This document shows, piece by piece, positions 24,385 through 33,331 of a stretch of DNA of 64,000 bases. The position numbers and the translations under genes were made by a program. Position 1 is the first letter of the stretch; each line of letters starts with the position of its first letter. Below the pieces are notes generated by a model. It ran no database searches, was not told the origin of the DNA, and saw only the letters and a program-made list of their open reading frames with translations. The stretch covers positions 60,790 through 124,789 of the forward strand of contig CATXTO010000004.1 of assembly GCA_958402445.1 (NCBI GenBank), read 5' to 3'. The stretch is from an uncultured Eubacteriales bacterium. GTDB lineage: Bacteria; Bacillota; Clostridia; Oscillospirales; Oscillospiraceae.

Positions 24385-24448
24385 TTGTTAAAACCGCAAA
24401 AATGTGGTAAAATAGGAAAAATGGCCGGACCATTTCCGGCCCTTTTTT
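24385..24448 (+). promoter_or_regulatory. Promoter and leader hairpin of the DUF2156 gene
   Basis: TTGTTA (24385-24390), 17 bp, TAAAAT (24408-24413). The expected transcript start near 24420 is followed at once by GGCCGG-ACCATTT-CCGGCC and CTTTTTT (24423-24448), a promoter-proximal terminator-like hairpin, 40 bases before the gene. Confidence 0.6.
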
Positions 24449-24488
24449 CTGCGGACGAAGCCGCAAAAGCCTACAAAGGAGCTGTATT

Positions 24489-25400
24489 ATGATTCCATAT
24501 CAACGCCTGGAGCCCACACAGCGTGACCAGTACTACCGCCTGCTCAACGCCAGCGGCAAACAGGGCTGCGAATACTCATTTGTCAATCTCTACCTCTGGG
24601 GGCAGCAAAATGCGGCTATGGTAGAGGGGTACTTGTCCATCTTTTCACACTTTTATGGCCACAGCATGTATTTGTATCCCGTAGGCGACGGACCCATCCA
24701 GCCGGTGCTGGAGCAGCTCCGGCTGGATGCAGCGGAGCGGGGCATCCCCTTCCGGATCACCGGCATGAGCCGGGAAAATTGCGACACGGTGGAGACCCTG
24801 TATCCCGGTCAATACCGCTTTATTTCAGAGCGAGACAACTTTGATTATCTTTATCGCATTGAAAATCTGGCTGAGTTGAAGGGGCGCAAATATCAGCAGA
24901 AGCGCAACCACATCAATCGCTTTCTGGCCGCTTGCCCCAATTGGCGCCTGGAACCCGTGACCCCTGCCCTGCTCCCGGCTTGTGGAGACCTGGCCCATCG
25001 CTGGTACCAGCAGCACGCCCAGGAGAATCCGCACACCAACTATCAATTGGAACAGCGGGCTCTTCGCCGGGCCCTGCGGCATTTTGAGGAGCTGGGCATC
25101 GAGGGCCTGCTGTTGTATCATGGGCAGCTTCCCGTGGCCATGGCCATGGGAAGCTCGCTGAACGAGACCGTCTACGACGTGCATTTTGAAAAGGCCTTTG
25201 GGGAGATCCCCGGGGCCTACGCCATGATCAACCGCTCCTTTGCCCGGTATATCCGGGAAACGCATCCCAGCGTAGTTTATTTGAATCGGGAGGACGACTT
25301 GGGCCTGCCAGGTCTGCGAAAGGCAAAGGAATCCTACTATCCGGATATTCTGTTGGAAAAATATTGGTGCGTTTTGACCGAGGGTTTGGATGATGATTGA
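24489..25400 (+). CDS. DUF2156 (LPG synthase C-terminal-like) protein
   Basis: 303 aa, soluble. YEYSFVNLYLWG-like N-terminal block, NFDYLYRIENLAELKGRKYQQKRNHINRFLA, PHTNYQLEQRALRRALRHFEELGIEGLLLYH and YAMINRSFARYI follow the DUF2156 double-GNAT fold shared with the catalytic domain of lysyl-phosphatidylglycerol synthase. Stand-alone members have no fixed function; lipid or peptide aminoacylation is conceivable. AAAGGAGCTGTATT precedes the ATG. It overlaps a GNAT acetyltransferase gene by 11 bases, a pairing common in Clostridia. Confidence 0.88.
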   Translation: MIPYQRLEPTQRDQYYRLLNASGKQGCEYSFVNLYLWGQQNAAMVEGYLSIFSHFYGHSMYLYPVGDGPIQPVLEQLRLDAAERGIPFRITGMSRENCDTVETLYPGQYRFISERDNFDYLYRIENLAELKGRKYQQKRNHINRFLAACPNWRLEPVTPALLPACGDLAHRWYQQHAQENPHTNYQLEQRALRRALRHFEELGIEGLLLYHGQLPVAMAMGSSLNETVYDVHFEKAFGEIPGAYAMINRSFARYIRETHPSVVYLNREDDLGLPGLRKAKESYYPDILLEKYWCVLTEGLDDD

Positions 25401-26181
25401 GTTTCGCTCTGCAACGCCCGCTGATTTGCCCCGGCTGCGGTCCCTCTGGCGCCAGGCCTTTGCGGACGAGGACGCATTCATAGAGCAATTTTTTGAAACC
25501 GCCTTCGCTCCGGAGCGCAGCCAGGTGGCGCTCCTGGGCGATGTCGTCTGCTCCATGCTCTATTGGTTTCCCTTAATCTGTCGCGGGCAGCCCATGGCCT
25601 ACCTATACGGCGTCGCCACCGCGCACGAGGCCCAGCACCGAGGGTTGTGTACCGCGCTGCTGCGACACACGCATGCGCTTTTGGAGCGCGCTGGTGCGGC
25701 AGGCGTTCTCCTGGTGCCCGGCACCAAGCAGCTGGTCTCTTTTTATCGCCGCCTGGACTACCGGCCCTGCTGTCCCATGGCGCCGCTGGTTGCCGCCCGC
25801 GGCTCAGATCCCCTTCTCCTGAAGCAGGTAAGCCCGGAAGAATACGGCGCTTTACGCCAGACGCTTCTGCCCTCCGGAGGCGTGGAGCAGGGCGGTGTCA
25901 ACCTGACGTTTGCGTCAAGGCTTTCCGGCCTGTACGCCGGAGAGGGCCTGCTCCTCTGCGCGCAGAAGCGGCCTGACGGATCAATTTTGGGCCAAGAGCT
26001 CTTGTGCCGGGACCCGGAATCCGCGGCTCCGGGGGTGTTGGCCGCCTTGGAAGCCGATGCAGGCGAATTTCAAATTCCCGGCGCTCAACGGCCGTCGTCT
26101 AGCCGAGATTTTGCCATGTTCCTGCCGCTCCACGCTTGGCGGGGGCCCGCACCCTCCTATTTTGGTCTGGCCTTCGATTGA
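25390..26181 (+). CDS. GNAT-family N-acetyltransferase
   Basis: 263 aa. The first 140 residues are a GNAT fold: IEFRSATPADLPRLRSLWRQAFADEDAFI, YLYGVATAHEAQHRGLCTALLRH (acetyl-CoA loop) and GVLLVPGTKQLVSFYRRLDYRP. The C-terminal 110 residues are unlike classical GNATs and may be a substrate or sterol-carrier-like domain as in Eis-type enzymes. Two adjacent ATGs are possible starts. Translationally coupled to the DUF2156 gene; both probably act on a common substrate. Confidence 0.86.
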   Translation: MMIEFRSATPADLPRLRSLWRQAFADEDAFIEQFFETAFAPERSQVALLGDVVCSMLYWFPLICRGQPMAYLYGVATAHEAQHRGLCTALLRHTHALLERAGAAGVLLVPGTKQLVSFYRRLDYRPCCPMAPLVAARGSDPLLLKQVSPEEYGALRQTLLPSGGVEQGGVNLTFASRLSGLYAGEGLLLCAQKRPDGSILGQELLCRDPESAAPGVLAALEADAGEFQIPGAQRPSSSRDFAMFLPLHAWRGPAPSYFGLAFD

Positions 26182-26221
26182 GGTTTTGTCATAAGAGGCA
26201 CGGTTATCAACCGGCCATGGT

Positions 26222-26257
26222 ACCAGGTCCGGCCCGCTTTTGCGTGCCGGACCTGGT
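26222..26257. terminator. Hairpin between convergent genes
   Basis: Perfect 12 bp stem ACCAGGTCCGGC / GCCGGACCTGGT with a 12-base loop, between the GNAT gene and the minus-strand Xre gene. There is no strong U-tract. Confidence 0.5.
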
Positions 26258-26318
26258 CCTGTCAAGAATTGGGCCACATGCAAACGGAGCTTGCGGGACG
26301 GAATGTGGGAAAAGAAAT

Positions 26319-26675
26319 CTACTGGTTCTTTTCACCTGCTTCTGGCTCCTCTGTGAATACCTTCAAAAATTTTTTTAGAATAACCGCGGCGTTTTGCCGC
26401 TGCCCCTCCGGAAGGTCCACCGACATCTTCAACATGGCGGAAAGGGCCTCCACCTGGACCTCCTCTGGGTGAAAGTCCGTAAATAAATCAATGGCTCTCA
26501 CCTGCAGCCGCTGTGCGATCTTTTCCACCGTATTGATTTGCGGATTCCCCTGCCCCTGCAAGATCGGATAAACGGTGGAGCTTGGCATTTTTAAAATATT
26601 GCATAGCTCCACCCTGGACATGTTGCGCTCCTCAAGTATTTTATTTAAGGCAGACGCCAAATTTTCCTGTAGCAT
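26319..26675 (-). CDS. Xre-type HTH regulator, paralogue 1
   Basis: 118 aa from the ATG at 26675 (a GTG at 26684 is also in frame). HTH: LNKILEERNMSRVELCNILKMPSSTVYPILQGQGNPQINTVEKIAQRL, followed by a helical C-terminal half rich in Glu/Lys. It shares the STVYPIL-x-G-x-GNP core and the xIDLFT-F continuation with the divergent gene at 26997, and more distantly with 60739-61095. The pair probably arose by duplication. The target is unknown. Confidence 0.85.
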   Translation of the reverse strand: MLQENLASALNKILEERNMSRVELCNILKMPSSTVYPILQGQGNPQINTVEKIAQRLQVRAIDLFTDFHPEEVQVEALSAMLKMSVDLPEGQRQNAAVILKKFLKVFTEEPEAGEKNQ

Positions 26676-26996
26676 GCGTACCACTTCTTTCTCTTTTTCC
26701 TCTAGCCATTGTGTTTTTTATTTTGGATCAGAAAAACTGTCCATCCAAAAGGACATGCCCGCTTTACAAAATTATTTTCGTCTTACTGCGCGTTCTTAAC
26801 TAAACTAATTACTTTTAAGGCTACCATATCTTACCATGTTTGTCAACCCGCACTGCTTCATACAAGTGCTACAGAGGCAATGCAACCAGACTTCAACAGC
26901 ATTCGCAGCGAATTTTGTAAAGTTTCTTGCAAAAATGTCCCAAAAGAGCCGTTTCCAGAAACGTATTAGGTAGAGGAAAAAAGGGGGAGCTGTTTT
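26676..26996. promoter_or_regulatory. Divergent intergenic region between the two Xre genes
   Basis: 320 bp, clearly AT-richer than its surroundings, with no gene. It must hold two outward promoters. TTGCAA (26929-26934) followed by TATTAG (26963-26968) is too widely spaced for a classical promoter, and I find no long shared inverted repeat. Confidence 0.4.
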
Positions 26997-27338
26997 ATGT
27001 TAGAAAAACTCTTGGCATCCTCGCTGGAACAATATCGCGGGGATCAGGGCCTGACGAAGACTGATTTTTGCAAGCTTTTAAATTTGCCGCCTTCTACAGT
27101 TTATCCCATCCTGCTGGGCTACGGAAACCCCAACTTGAGCACCGTAGAATTCATCGCCGAGCGCTTGGGCGTTTCACCCATTGATCTTTTTACGAACTTC
27201 AATCCTAAGCAAGCGCAGCTGGAGTCCATTTTCACCTCCCTGCGGTGTATCCCATCCATAGCTACGCTTTCTGACGAGTGGCTGTGGAACATGGCCGAAT
27301 TGATGCAGGAGATGTTTGCCCTTTTTACCGTTCCGTAA
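26997..27338 (+). CDS. Xre-type HTH regulator, paralogue 2
   Basis: 113 aa. LEQYRGDQGLTKTDFCKLLNLPPSTVYPILLGYGNPNLSTVEFIAERLGVSPIDLFTNF is the HTH; the tail (SDEWLWNMAELMQEMFALF) is a probable dimerisation helix. GGGGGAGCTGTTTT precedes the ATG. It is divergent from, and paralogous to, the gene at 26319-26675. Confidence 0.83.
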   Translation: MLEKLLASSLEQYRGDQGLTKTDFCKLLNLPPSTVYPILLGYGNPNLSTVEFIAERLGVSPIDLFTNFNPKQAQLESIFTSLRCIPSIATLSDEWLWNMAELMQEMFALFTVP

Positions 27339-27389
27339 GGCTCCCGGCTGGGTCCGCTGGCAGGGTACAACCCAAGCTAAGACAAAATC

Positions 27390-27420
27390 GCCCGGTGCGG
27401 TCCTGTGGACCGCACCGGGC
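27390..27420. terminator. Bidirectional hairpin between paralogue 2 and the ABC permease
   Basis: 14 bp perfect stem GCCCGGTGCGGTCC / GGACCGCACCGGGC with a 3-base loop; on the minus strand it is followed by GATTTTG. Confidence 0.7.
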
Positions 27421-27465
27421 AATTTACTGCTGCGATTGCAAGGGGTCGGGCTCCTTCTGCCGCCG

Positions 27466-28131
27466 CTAAGCGCGCAGGAATAAGCGGAGGACCCACCGCT
27501 CCACGCCGGCGCCCAAAAGCAGCAGCAAAATGGAAACGGCGGCGATGGGTAAGTAAATAGAGCATAGTCCCCCGGCGTCAGCCATGCCGTAGGGGGATAA
27601 AATGGAGAATCCTGTCAGCTCCGGCTTCCCCGCAAAGCAAACGCACAGCAGTAGATACGCAATCACGGGCAAGCTGCCTATGGTGACGCTTCCGGCCAAC
27701 TGCACGAAAGCGTAAAACGCGGCGATGACAAACAGGCACTGCACCGAAAGTCGAACAAATTCCATCCAGAAAAAGCCATAGATGGCGAAGAATGTGATAA
27801 AAATGGGCACTTGGATGAGGATATAACCAAAATAAAGAAGTAAAACCTCGCCCAAGCAGGTTCTGTGCTTTCCACGGCAGGCCTTCAGGGCCTCCCGGCT
27901 GTCTCCCTCCACCCATGGATGCAGATACGCCATGGGCCATAGGATTCCGCACACAGGAATCAGGGCCTGCGCAACGTAAATTAAGACGGAGAGGCTGCCC
28001 GCCGCATTCTTGGCTTGATAGGTGGATACTGCGACAGTAGGCAGAACGCCATAGAGCATGATGACAGGCAGCAGCACCTGCGCCAGCGTCCTGCGGAAGG
28101 TGATGCGAATCAAGCGCAGCCGTTTCATCAT
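27466..28131 (-). CDS. Multi-span membrane protein, likely ABC permease subunit
   Basis: 221 aa, six predicted membrane helices (for example QVLLPVIMLYGVLPTVAV, LSVLIYVAQALIPVCGILW, GEVLLLYFGYILIQVPIFI, SIYLPIAAVSILLLLLG). There are no catalytic motifs. Its start overlaps the ATPase stop by 4 bases, so it is a subunit of the same transporter. No defined family is recognisable by eye. Confidence 0.7.
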   Translation of the reverse strand: MMKRLRLIRITFRRTLAQVLLPVIMLYGVLPTVAVSTYQAKNAAGSLSVLIYVAQALIPVCGILWPMAYLHPWVEGDSREALKACRGKHRTCLGEVLLLYFGYILIQVPIFITFFAIYGFFWMEFVRLSVQCLFVIAAFYAFVQLAGSVTIGSLPVIAYLLLCVCFAGKPELTGFSILSPYGMADAGGLCSIYLPIAAVSILLLLLGAGVERWVLRLFLRA

Positions 28132-28943
28132 AGCGAACCCTGCATCCGCAGCATATATCCGTCCTCCACAGTGGGCGGGACCGGGTCCCCCGGCTGCGGG
28201 ACTGCGGAAAGAATGCGCAGCCGTTCCTCACCCGCGGTGAATTCATCCCGTAACAGCGTATACGGCTCTTTCAGCTCGGAGCGGCTGCCGTATGGAACGG
28301 AATAGACCATGCCTTCCGCCGCTTTCCGGATTTCCTCCGCCGTGTCCTGCCCAATCACCCGGCCCTTTTTCAGCAGGACAATATGATCGCACAGGGACTC
28401 CACATCCTCCACAATATGCGTAGAAATAAGAATCGTCCGCCCGGAGCGGATCCGGGTAATGAGATTTTTGAAGCGAAGCCGTTCCTCCGGGTCTAAGCCG
28501 GCGGTCGGCTCATCCACCAGGATCAGCTCCGGCCCGCCCAGGATCGCCTGCGCGATGCCAAGCCGGCGCACCATGCCCCCGGAAAGCGTCTTGACTCGAT
28601 CGCCGGACCGGTGGGCCAAGTGAACCTGCTCCAAGCACTCCATGGCCGCGATCTTCTGTTCTTCCTTCGGCATGCCCTTGATCGTGGCAAAATATTGCAG
28701 AGCCTCCAAAACCGTGAGCTCCCGAAACATCCCAAATTTCTGGGGCAGATACCCGATCTTGTTCGGCGCCTGAATGACGCCGCTGTTCGGGCGAAGCAAG
28801 CCGGTTACGCACCGCATGAGCGTAGTTTTGCCCGACCCGTTAGGTCCCAAAAGGCCGTATACCCCTTCCCCCAGGCTAAGGGACACATGATGCAGCACAA
28901 CTTTTCTTCCAAAACTCCGAGATAGGTCCTGTACTTCCAGCAT
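28128..28943 (-). CDS. ABC transporter ATP-binding protein
   Basis: 271 aa. Walker A GPNGSGKTT, Q-loop GYLPQKFGMFRELTVLE, signature KTLSGGMVRRLGIAQ, Walker B LILVDEPTAGLDP, H-loop STHIVEDVE. It is closely related in layout to the ATPase at 18642. Encoded 5 bases after the large permease gene and overlapping the small one, it forms a three-gene exporter unit. Confidence 0.93.
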   Translation of the reverse strand: MLEVQDLSRSFGRKVVLHHVSLSLGEGVYGLLGPNGSGKTTLMRCVTGLLRPNSGVIQAPNKIGYLPQKFGMFRELTVLEALQYFATIKGMPKEEQKIAAMECLEQVHLAHRSGDRVKTLSGGMVRRLGIAQAILGGPELILVDEPTAGLDPEERLRFKNLITRIRSGRTILISTHIVEDVESLCDHIVLLKKGRVIGQDTAEEIRKAAEGMVYSVPYGSRSELKEPYTLLRDEFTAGEERLRILSAVPQPGDPVPPTVEDGYMLRMQGSL

Positions 28944-28948
28944 AGCCC

Positions 28949-30949
28949 TTACCCTCCTAGTTGATATAAAAAGTCAATCTGATTGATGTTCGGGTCCGGC
29001 TCCTGCAGATACTGGTAAACCGCCTTAAGGACCACCTCTTCCCCCAGGGTATCCACCTGATACTGGAACAGATCCGAGTAGATAATCTCAGCATCCAGGT
29101 AGGCCTGCCAGAGCGGTACATCATAAATTTCCCCGGCGGAGGCGTACTTGGTTAAAATGGACAGCGACTCCCACTGCGGTTTGCTTTCACCGTTACCGCA
29201 GGAACCTAACCCGATGTACCTCATTAACTGCTCTTTCAGCAGCTCCGTTTCCTCCCGGTCCGGAATGAGGTCGATCAGATACGTAATGCAGATGGACTCC
29301 TTGCTTGGCTCTAGGTCCAAAACCAGCGCTTGATCCCCTAATACTGCCACCCCCTCCTGCCTTCCTCCAGATGCCAAGATGGTCATAGGCTGAATAAAGA
29401 TGGTTTTTCCCGTCAGGGAGAGTTCTTTCGTCTCCCCCACCCGGTCCGCCAAGGCTTTCCAGGTGTCCTCAAAGCCCTCCAGGTTCAGGGATTGGCCGCT
29501 GATTGGGCTGCGGTAATACCGGATTCCGGCGGTTTCCGCAGCCTCTAAAAGCCCCGCGAACAGGCTCACCGTATCCGTGGTCCCCTCAAACCGATTGCGC
29601 TCCACCTGGGTCAGGTTGGACGCCACCTGCAAGGGCGAATGTACGGTCACCTGGAAAAAGGCGCTGGGGAAATCCGTATGAACCTGGATATTGGGGGAGT
29701 CGGCATCCCAGAGGGCCAAATGACCCGGCATGGGATAATAGGGCAGGTACCCCGGCAGCGCGATTCCCTGATAGTTGGAGTAGTACTTCCCCCCGTTTCC
29801 CACGTAATGAAACTGGAGCGCCGCCGCGCCCCCAGGGGTCTGGACGCTCAGGAAATCCCCATCCCGGGTAAACGACAGCTCCCTGCCGCTCTCGTCGGTA
29901 ATGGATGTGATGCGATAGCCGTGATATAGGGTGAAATCGTATTCCGGCAAATTGGTCTGGGCGAGCTGCAGCTTGGCTGTCGCCTTCAGCTTACTGTGAA
30001 CGGTGAAGGTCAAATTATAGCGCTCCACGGAGAAGTTTGCTTCGCGTTCCTCTCCCACCGGGTTTCTCTCCCGATAGTTTGCCTCTCCCGCCAAGGTGCC
30101 GTCCGGGCGGTAGTCCTTCCGAACCACGCTGTCGCCGCCCCGCAGGGCAAACCGCGCGCCGCAGCCCAGGGCCAGGAAGGCCAGAGCCAAAGCGACCGCC
30201 ATTTGGGCCCGGCGCCTCCCCTGGCGCAGCTTCCACCCGATGCCCGCCGCAAGGGCAAACAGCCAAAAGCCGGCCAAAGCCCACCGACAGGCCTCCATCG
30301 CGATGCCGTACAGGCTGTCCGGAATCCAACTGGTATTGGGGGCCAGAATGGCGAACCAGTCAAAAAACGCGAAAACGGAGATTCCCGCGACCCGCTCATT
30401 CGCAAAGGTCTGGGAGGGAATGGGACTACACAGCAAGGCGAAGAGCAGCATGGCGCAGTACGCCCCTGGGCGCTTAGCAATCAGAGCCAGCAGAGCCCCC
30501 AGCAGCAGGCCAATGCACCCAGGCAGCACGCAATTGAGAAAAATGGCGAGAAACAGGTGCAGGAGATACGGCGCATAGGAAATCTGAAAGTCATGATAGG
30601 CATAAAGCTGCCACCCCAGCAGGTTCAAGCCCCACAGGGCCAACAGAAACAGAAGCACAAAAAGCTGCGACAGCACCAGCTTCTTCGTTGCACCGGGTAT
30701 GGTATCCAGGGCCTCCCGGCTCCCCACCTGGGAGGGCAGGGAAAGGTACTCATAGCCGATTAAAGCAAAAAAGAGAAAGCCAACAATACCGAGAACCATA
30801 CTATCTGACAAAAATTCCGCCGCTGAAATAGTCACCCGATATAGATACCATAAAATTGCATTGCTGGCGATCAGTATGATTCCATACGAAACGGAAAATT
30901 TCAGGGACCGAAAATAGGTTTTCCAGGCCACGCCCATGGAATGGCGCAT
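28949..30949 (-). CDS. Large ABC permease with extracytoplasmic M1-peptidase-like domain
   Basis: 666 aa. Residues 1-265 contain about seven membrane helices (ABC-2-like; FLFFALIGYEYLSLPSQVGSREALDTIP is a typical cytoplasmic loop). Residues about 270-640 are extracytoplasmic, with an N-terminal beta domain (VERYNLTFTVHSKLKATAKLQL, DFTLYHGYRITSITDESGRELSF) like M1 aminopeptidases, but no HExxH zinc motif in the rest. Known relatives fuse an ABC permease to an M1 peptidase; here the peptidase seems catalytically dead or reduced to a binding module. GGAGGAGTTCGT precedes the ATG. Confidence 0.75.
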   Translation of the reverse strand: MRHSMGVAWKTYFRSLKFSVSYGIILIASNAILWYLYRVTISAAEFLSDSMVLGIVGFLFFALIGYEYLSLPSQVGSREALDTIPGATKKLVLSQLFVLLFLLALWGLNLLGWQLYAYHDFQISYAPYLLHLFLAIFLNCVLPGCIGLLLGALLALIAKRPGAYCAMLLFALLCSPIPSQTFANERVAGISVFAFFDWFAILAPNTSWIPDSLYGIAMEACRWALAGFWLFALAAGIGWKLRQGRRRAQMAVALALAFLALGCGARFALRGGDSVVRKDYRPDGTLAGEANYRERNPVGEEREANFSVERYNLTFTVHSKLKATAKLQLAQTNLPEYDFTLYHGYRITSITDESGRELSFTRDGDFLSVQTPGGAAALQFHYVGNGGKYYSNYQGIALPGYLPYYPMPGHLALWDADSPNIQVHTDFPSAFFQVTVHSPLQVASNLTQVERNRFEGTTDTVSLFAGLLEAAETAGIRYYRSPISGQSLNLEGFEDTWKALADRVGETKELSLTGKTIFIQPMTILASGGRQEGVAVLGDQALVLDLEPSKESICITYLIDLIPDREETELLKEQLMRYIGLGSCGNGESKPQWESLSILTKYASAGEIYDVPLWQAYLDAEIIYSDLFQYQVDTLGEEVVLKAVYQYLQEPDPNINQIDFLYQLGG

Positions 30950-31190
30950 ACGAACTCCTCCTCACCCGGCGCTAAGCCGCGTTCGTTCTATGATTCAAAC
31001 CTACTATATTTCAATCAAACCCCAGTTAATGGTCAGGAGTGTCTTTTTAAAACAATAAACAGTAGGATATTCATAACCATCTACCGATTATATTATTGTT
31101 GTAAAAAAGCTAGGCACGGGATGGGGGATATGAACTGCGATTTTGGCAGCCCATACCCCCCATTTGCATGGACGAGGCAAACATGCTTGA

Positions 31191-31589
31191 TTACGCTACG
31201 TACAGATAGCCTGTGCCAATACAGCCGGGATTACCGATCTGAATTCCCGGCACCCACAGCTTGACGCGGAAGAGGTAATCAACCGTTGTGCTGCCGTGTC
31301 TTGATGTCAGGTCAGATTTGCCGGGTGGTATTGTATTGATAGCCTCAAAATCTTTCCAGCCACTACCTGTGGAGTACTGCAGCGCCACGCCAATGTTGTG
31401 CGCGGAGCCGGCGTTGTTGCTACCTTTGGCATATGCTGTATTCCCCCCGCTCTGCCCAGAGACAGCCTCATTCTGAGTTGCTTTCAAGCTGACGGTTTTT
31501 TTCAAGGTCTCACCGGCAGCCGAGACCGCAATCGTCACAAGCAGCGCGCATACGCAAAGGACAGACAGAATCCGTATCGTCTTTTTCAT
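31191..31589 (-). CDS. Small secreted protein
   Basis: 132 aa. A signal peptide (KTIRILSVLCVCALLVTIAVSA, cleavage near residue 25) precedes a Ser/Thr/Asn-rich, beta-strand-like domain of about 105 residues with NIGVALQYSTGSGWKDFEAI and two Cys-poor strands. AAAGGAGGTGCAAGAAAC precedes the ATG. Similar in size and style to the secreted protein at 6686 but without clear sequence identity. The function is unknown. Confidence 0.65.
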   Translation of the reverse strand: MKKTIRILSVLCVCALLVTIAVSAAGETLKKTVSLKATQNEAVSGQSGGNTAYAKGSNNAGSAHNIGVALQYSTGSGWKDFEAINTIPPGKSDLTSRHGSTTVDYLFRVKLWVPGIQIGNPGCIGTGYLYVA

Positions 31590-32185
31590 GTTTCTTGCAC
31601 CTCCTTTCCTTCTTTATCTATATGTACTTGCCCCATCGTCATAAGGCAGAATACACTAAGGGTCCTGCCAGATTGATAAAAGTTTGCGAAGTTCATTTTC
31701 TATAGTAGTACCGTATAGATTAAGCCTGCAGCGCTGTAATTAGCTTACAGTATACTGCTTTCCCCTTTTATTGTCAATGTCAAAAGCTGTCAGGTTTTGT
31801 AAGGAATTGTTAAATTTTCCAGTAGAACTCCTTAAAAATTGTTATTTTATTCGCCTGCAATTAAACCACGGCACTCACGCCTAAGCCGCGTTTTGGGCAC
31901 ACTGGGTCCCGCCTAATCGCCCGGCCCTTTTGAGCAGGACAATAGAATCGGATATCGACTTTACATCCTCCATTTTCTAAAGTAGGCTGTGCAAGGTGTT
32001 TAAAAATTTTGTTGAAATACTGCACATACTGTATTATACTGACAGAAAAACGATTGACCAGGTTCCCGCATCGGCGCGCTAGATCAGATATCCCATAAGC
32101 GTTACTGCGAAATATCTACAAGAATCACTGCTCATAATAAAAAAAGAGGCTTTCATAGAAGCCATTAAAATCAGGAGGCGTCTTT
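31590..32185. other. AT-rich intergenic region
   Basis: About 600 bp, AT-rich, without an intact gene. It contains the ABC ATPase fragment at 31908-31976. Upstream of the secreted gene the minus strand reads ACATATAG, echoing the end of the 41 bp element, but the rest does not match. Confidence 0.5.
31908..31976 (-). pseudogene. Fragment of an ABC ATPase gene
   Basis: The minus strand reads MEDVKSISDSIVLLKR-AGRLG, aligning with VEDVESLCDHIVLLKKGRVIG of the intact ATPase at 28128-28943, and DNA identity over GCCCGGCCCTTTT-GAGCAGGACAATA is evident. Only about 22 codons remain, so this is a relic of a lost transporter gene or an ectopic recombination scar. Confidence 0.6.
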
Positions 32186-33331
32186 ATGTTTTGCAAGCTT
32201 CAACGTATCTTGGTGATGGTACTAGTCTGTTTACTAGTGTGCAGCGGCTGTGTAAACAAACCATCCGATCCATTGGATCCTACCGGACCAATTGTTTCCG
32301 GGGGTGCCACAAACGCCAGTCAACCTGCAAAAGATTGGGTTCTTCCAGAAATAGATTCGGATTTTTTCACGTTGCTATGCGGCAAACAGGACGTGATTTT
32401 TAATAAACTATCCTACACGAATAATGTGTCCTACGCTGTGCTTTCGGCCGTACCGCTTACCACGGCTGATATTCAGGTCAGCTTTGATGCATATGTACCA
32501 TTTAACTATGAGCTGATTATGGAGCAAGAACCTCAAAAACTGCCGGATTACATTTTCGCTTCCTATCAAGGCATATCCTGGGGCGATGTGGCGCAGCTTT
32601 TGAGCGATAACGACGCCGAATCGGCGAACGCTTTGGTTAATCCCATCTTGGAAGCCTATAACGCAATCCCTCCGGCGCAGCTTCCCTCCTTATATATGGG
32701 AACGCTCGTACTTGCGTTTCCCAAACGCTCTGATCTGGGAGAAGCGGCGTTAAAAGAATTAACTGTTAAACTCGGTGATCAAAGCTATACATATCCTTTG
32801 GAACATCTCGAATTCACGCAAGAAGAGATTGACCTACCAGACCATGGTGATTTGTCTTGTGATACCATGTCGTTAGCGGATATGAATGTGATGCCCAGTA
32901 AGGACGGTGCATTCCATTTTGATAATATAAATCTAACAGCCAACGCGGAGCTGGTTATTGACAAAATCACGTTTTACAATTCAGAACAAACCACCATCTC
33001 TTCCGTAGAAGTATCGCAGCAGATCGATGAAGATACCTTGAACTATATTTGGAAAGAAGGCGACTCGTTAAAGCTGGCAAAAGACGACACGATTTCAATT
33101 TCCATAAATGGGTATGACCCCATTTTTTCCAACACACTTATCGCTAACGCTACCAGGTTCCTACTGATCGAATATACCTGCAATAATATTCCATCTACCG
33201 TTTATGTTGAATTAGCATTCAGAATGCGCCAGGATGCCTTCACGGCCTACGCTGAGATGGTGGATGGCTTGGATATCCTGCCATTTTATACAGATTATAT
33301 GCCGCTTTTTACCCAGGCAGAGAATGCGTGA
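32186..33331 (+). CDS. Lipoprotein of unknown function
   Basis: 381 aa. MFCKLQRILVMVLVCLLVCSGC has a lipobox with lipidated Cys22, then a Pro/Ser/Thr linker and a largely beta domain without recognised motifs. AATCAGGAGGCGTCTTT precedes the ATG. Its stop codon overlaps the first base of a truncated ABC ATPase frame, and the broken permease follows, so it may have been the substrate-binding or accessory lipoprotein of a now decayed exporter. Codon usage is AT-richer than most of the window. Confidence 0.75.
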   Translation: MFCKLQRILVMVLVCLLVCSGCVNKPSDPLDPTGPIVSGGATNASQPAKDWVLPEIDSDFFTLLCGKQDVIFNKLSYTNNVSYAVLSAVPLTTADIQVSFDAYVPFNYELIMEQEPQKLPDYIFASYQGISWGDVAQLLSDNDAESANALVNPILEAYNAIPPAQLPSLYMGTLVLAFPKRSDLGEAALKELTVKLGDQSYTYPLEHLEFTQEEIDLPDHGDLSCDTMSLADMNVMPSKDGAFHFDNINLTANAELVIDKITFYNSEQTTISSVEVSQQIDEDTLNYIWKEGDSLKLAKDDTISISINGYDPIFSNTLIANATRFLLIEYTCNNIPSTVYVELAFRMRQDAFTAYAEMVDGLDILPFYTDYMPLFTQAENA

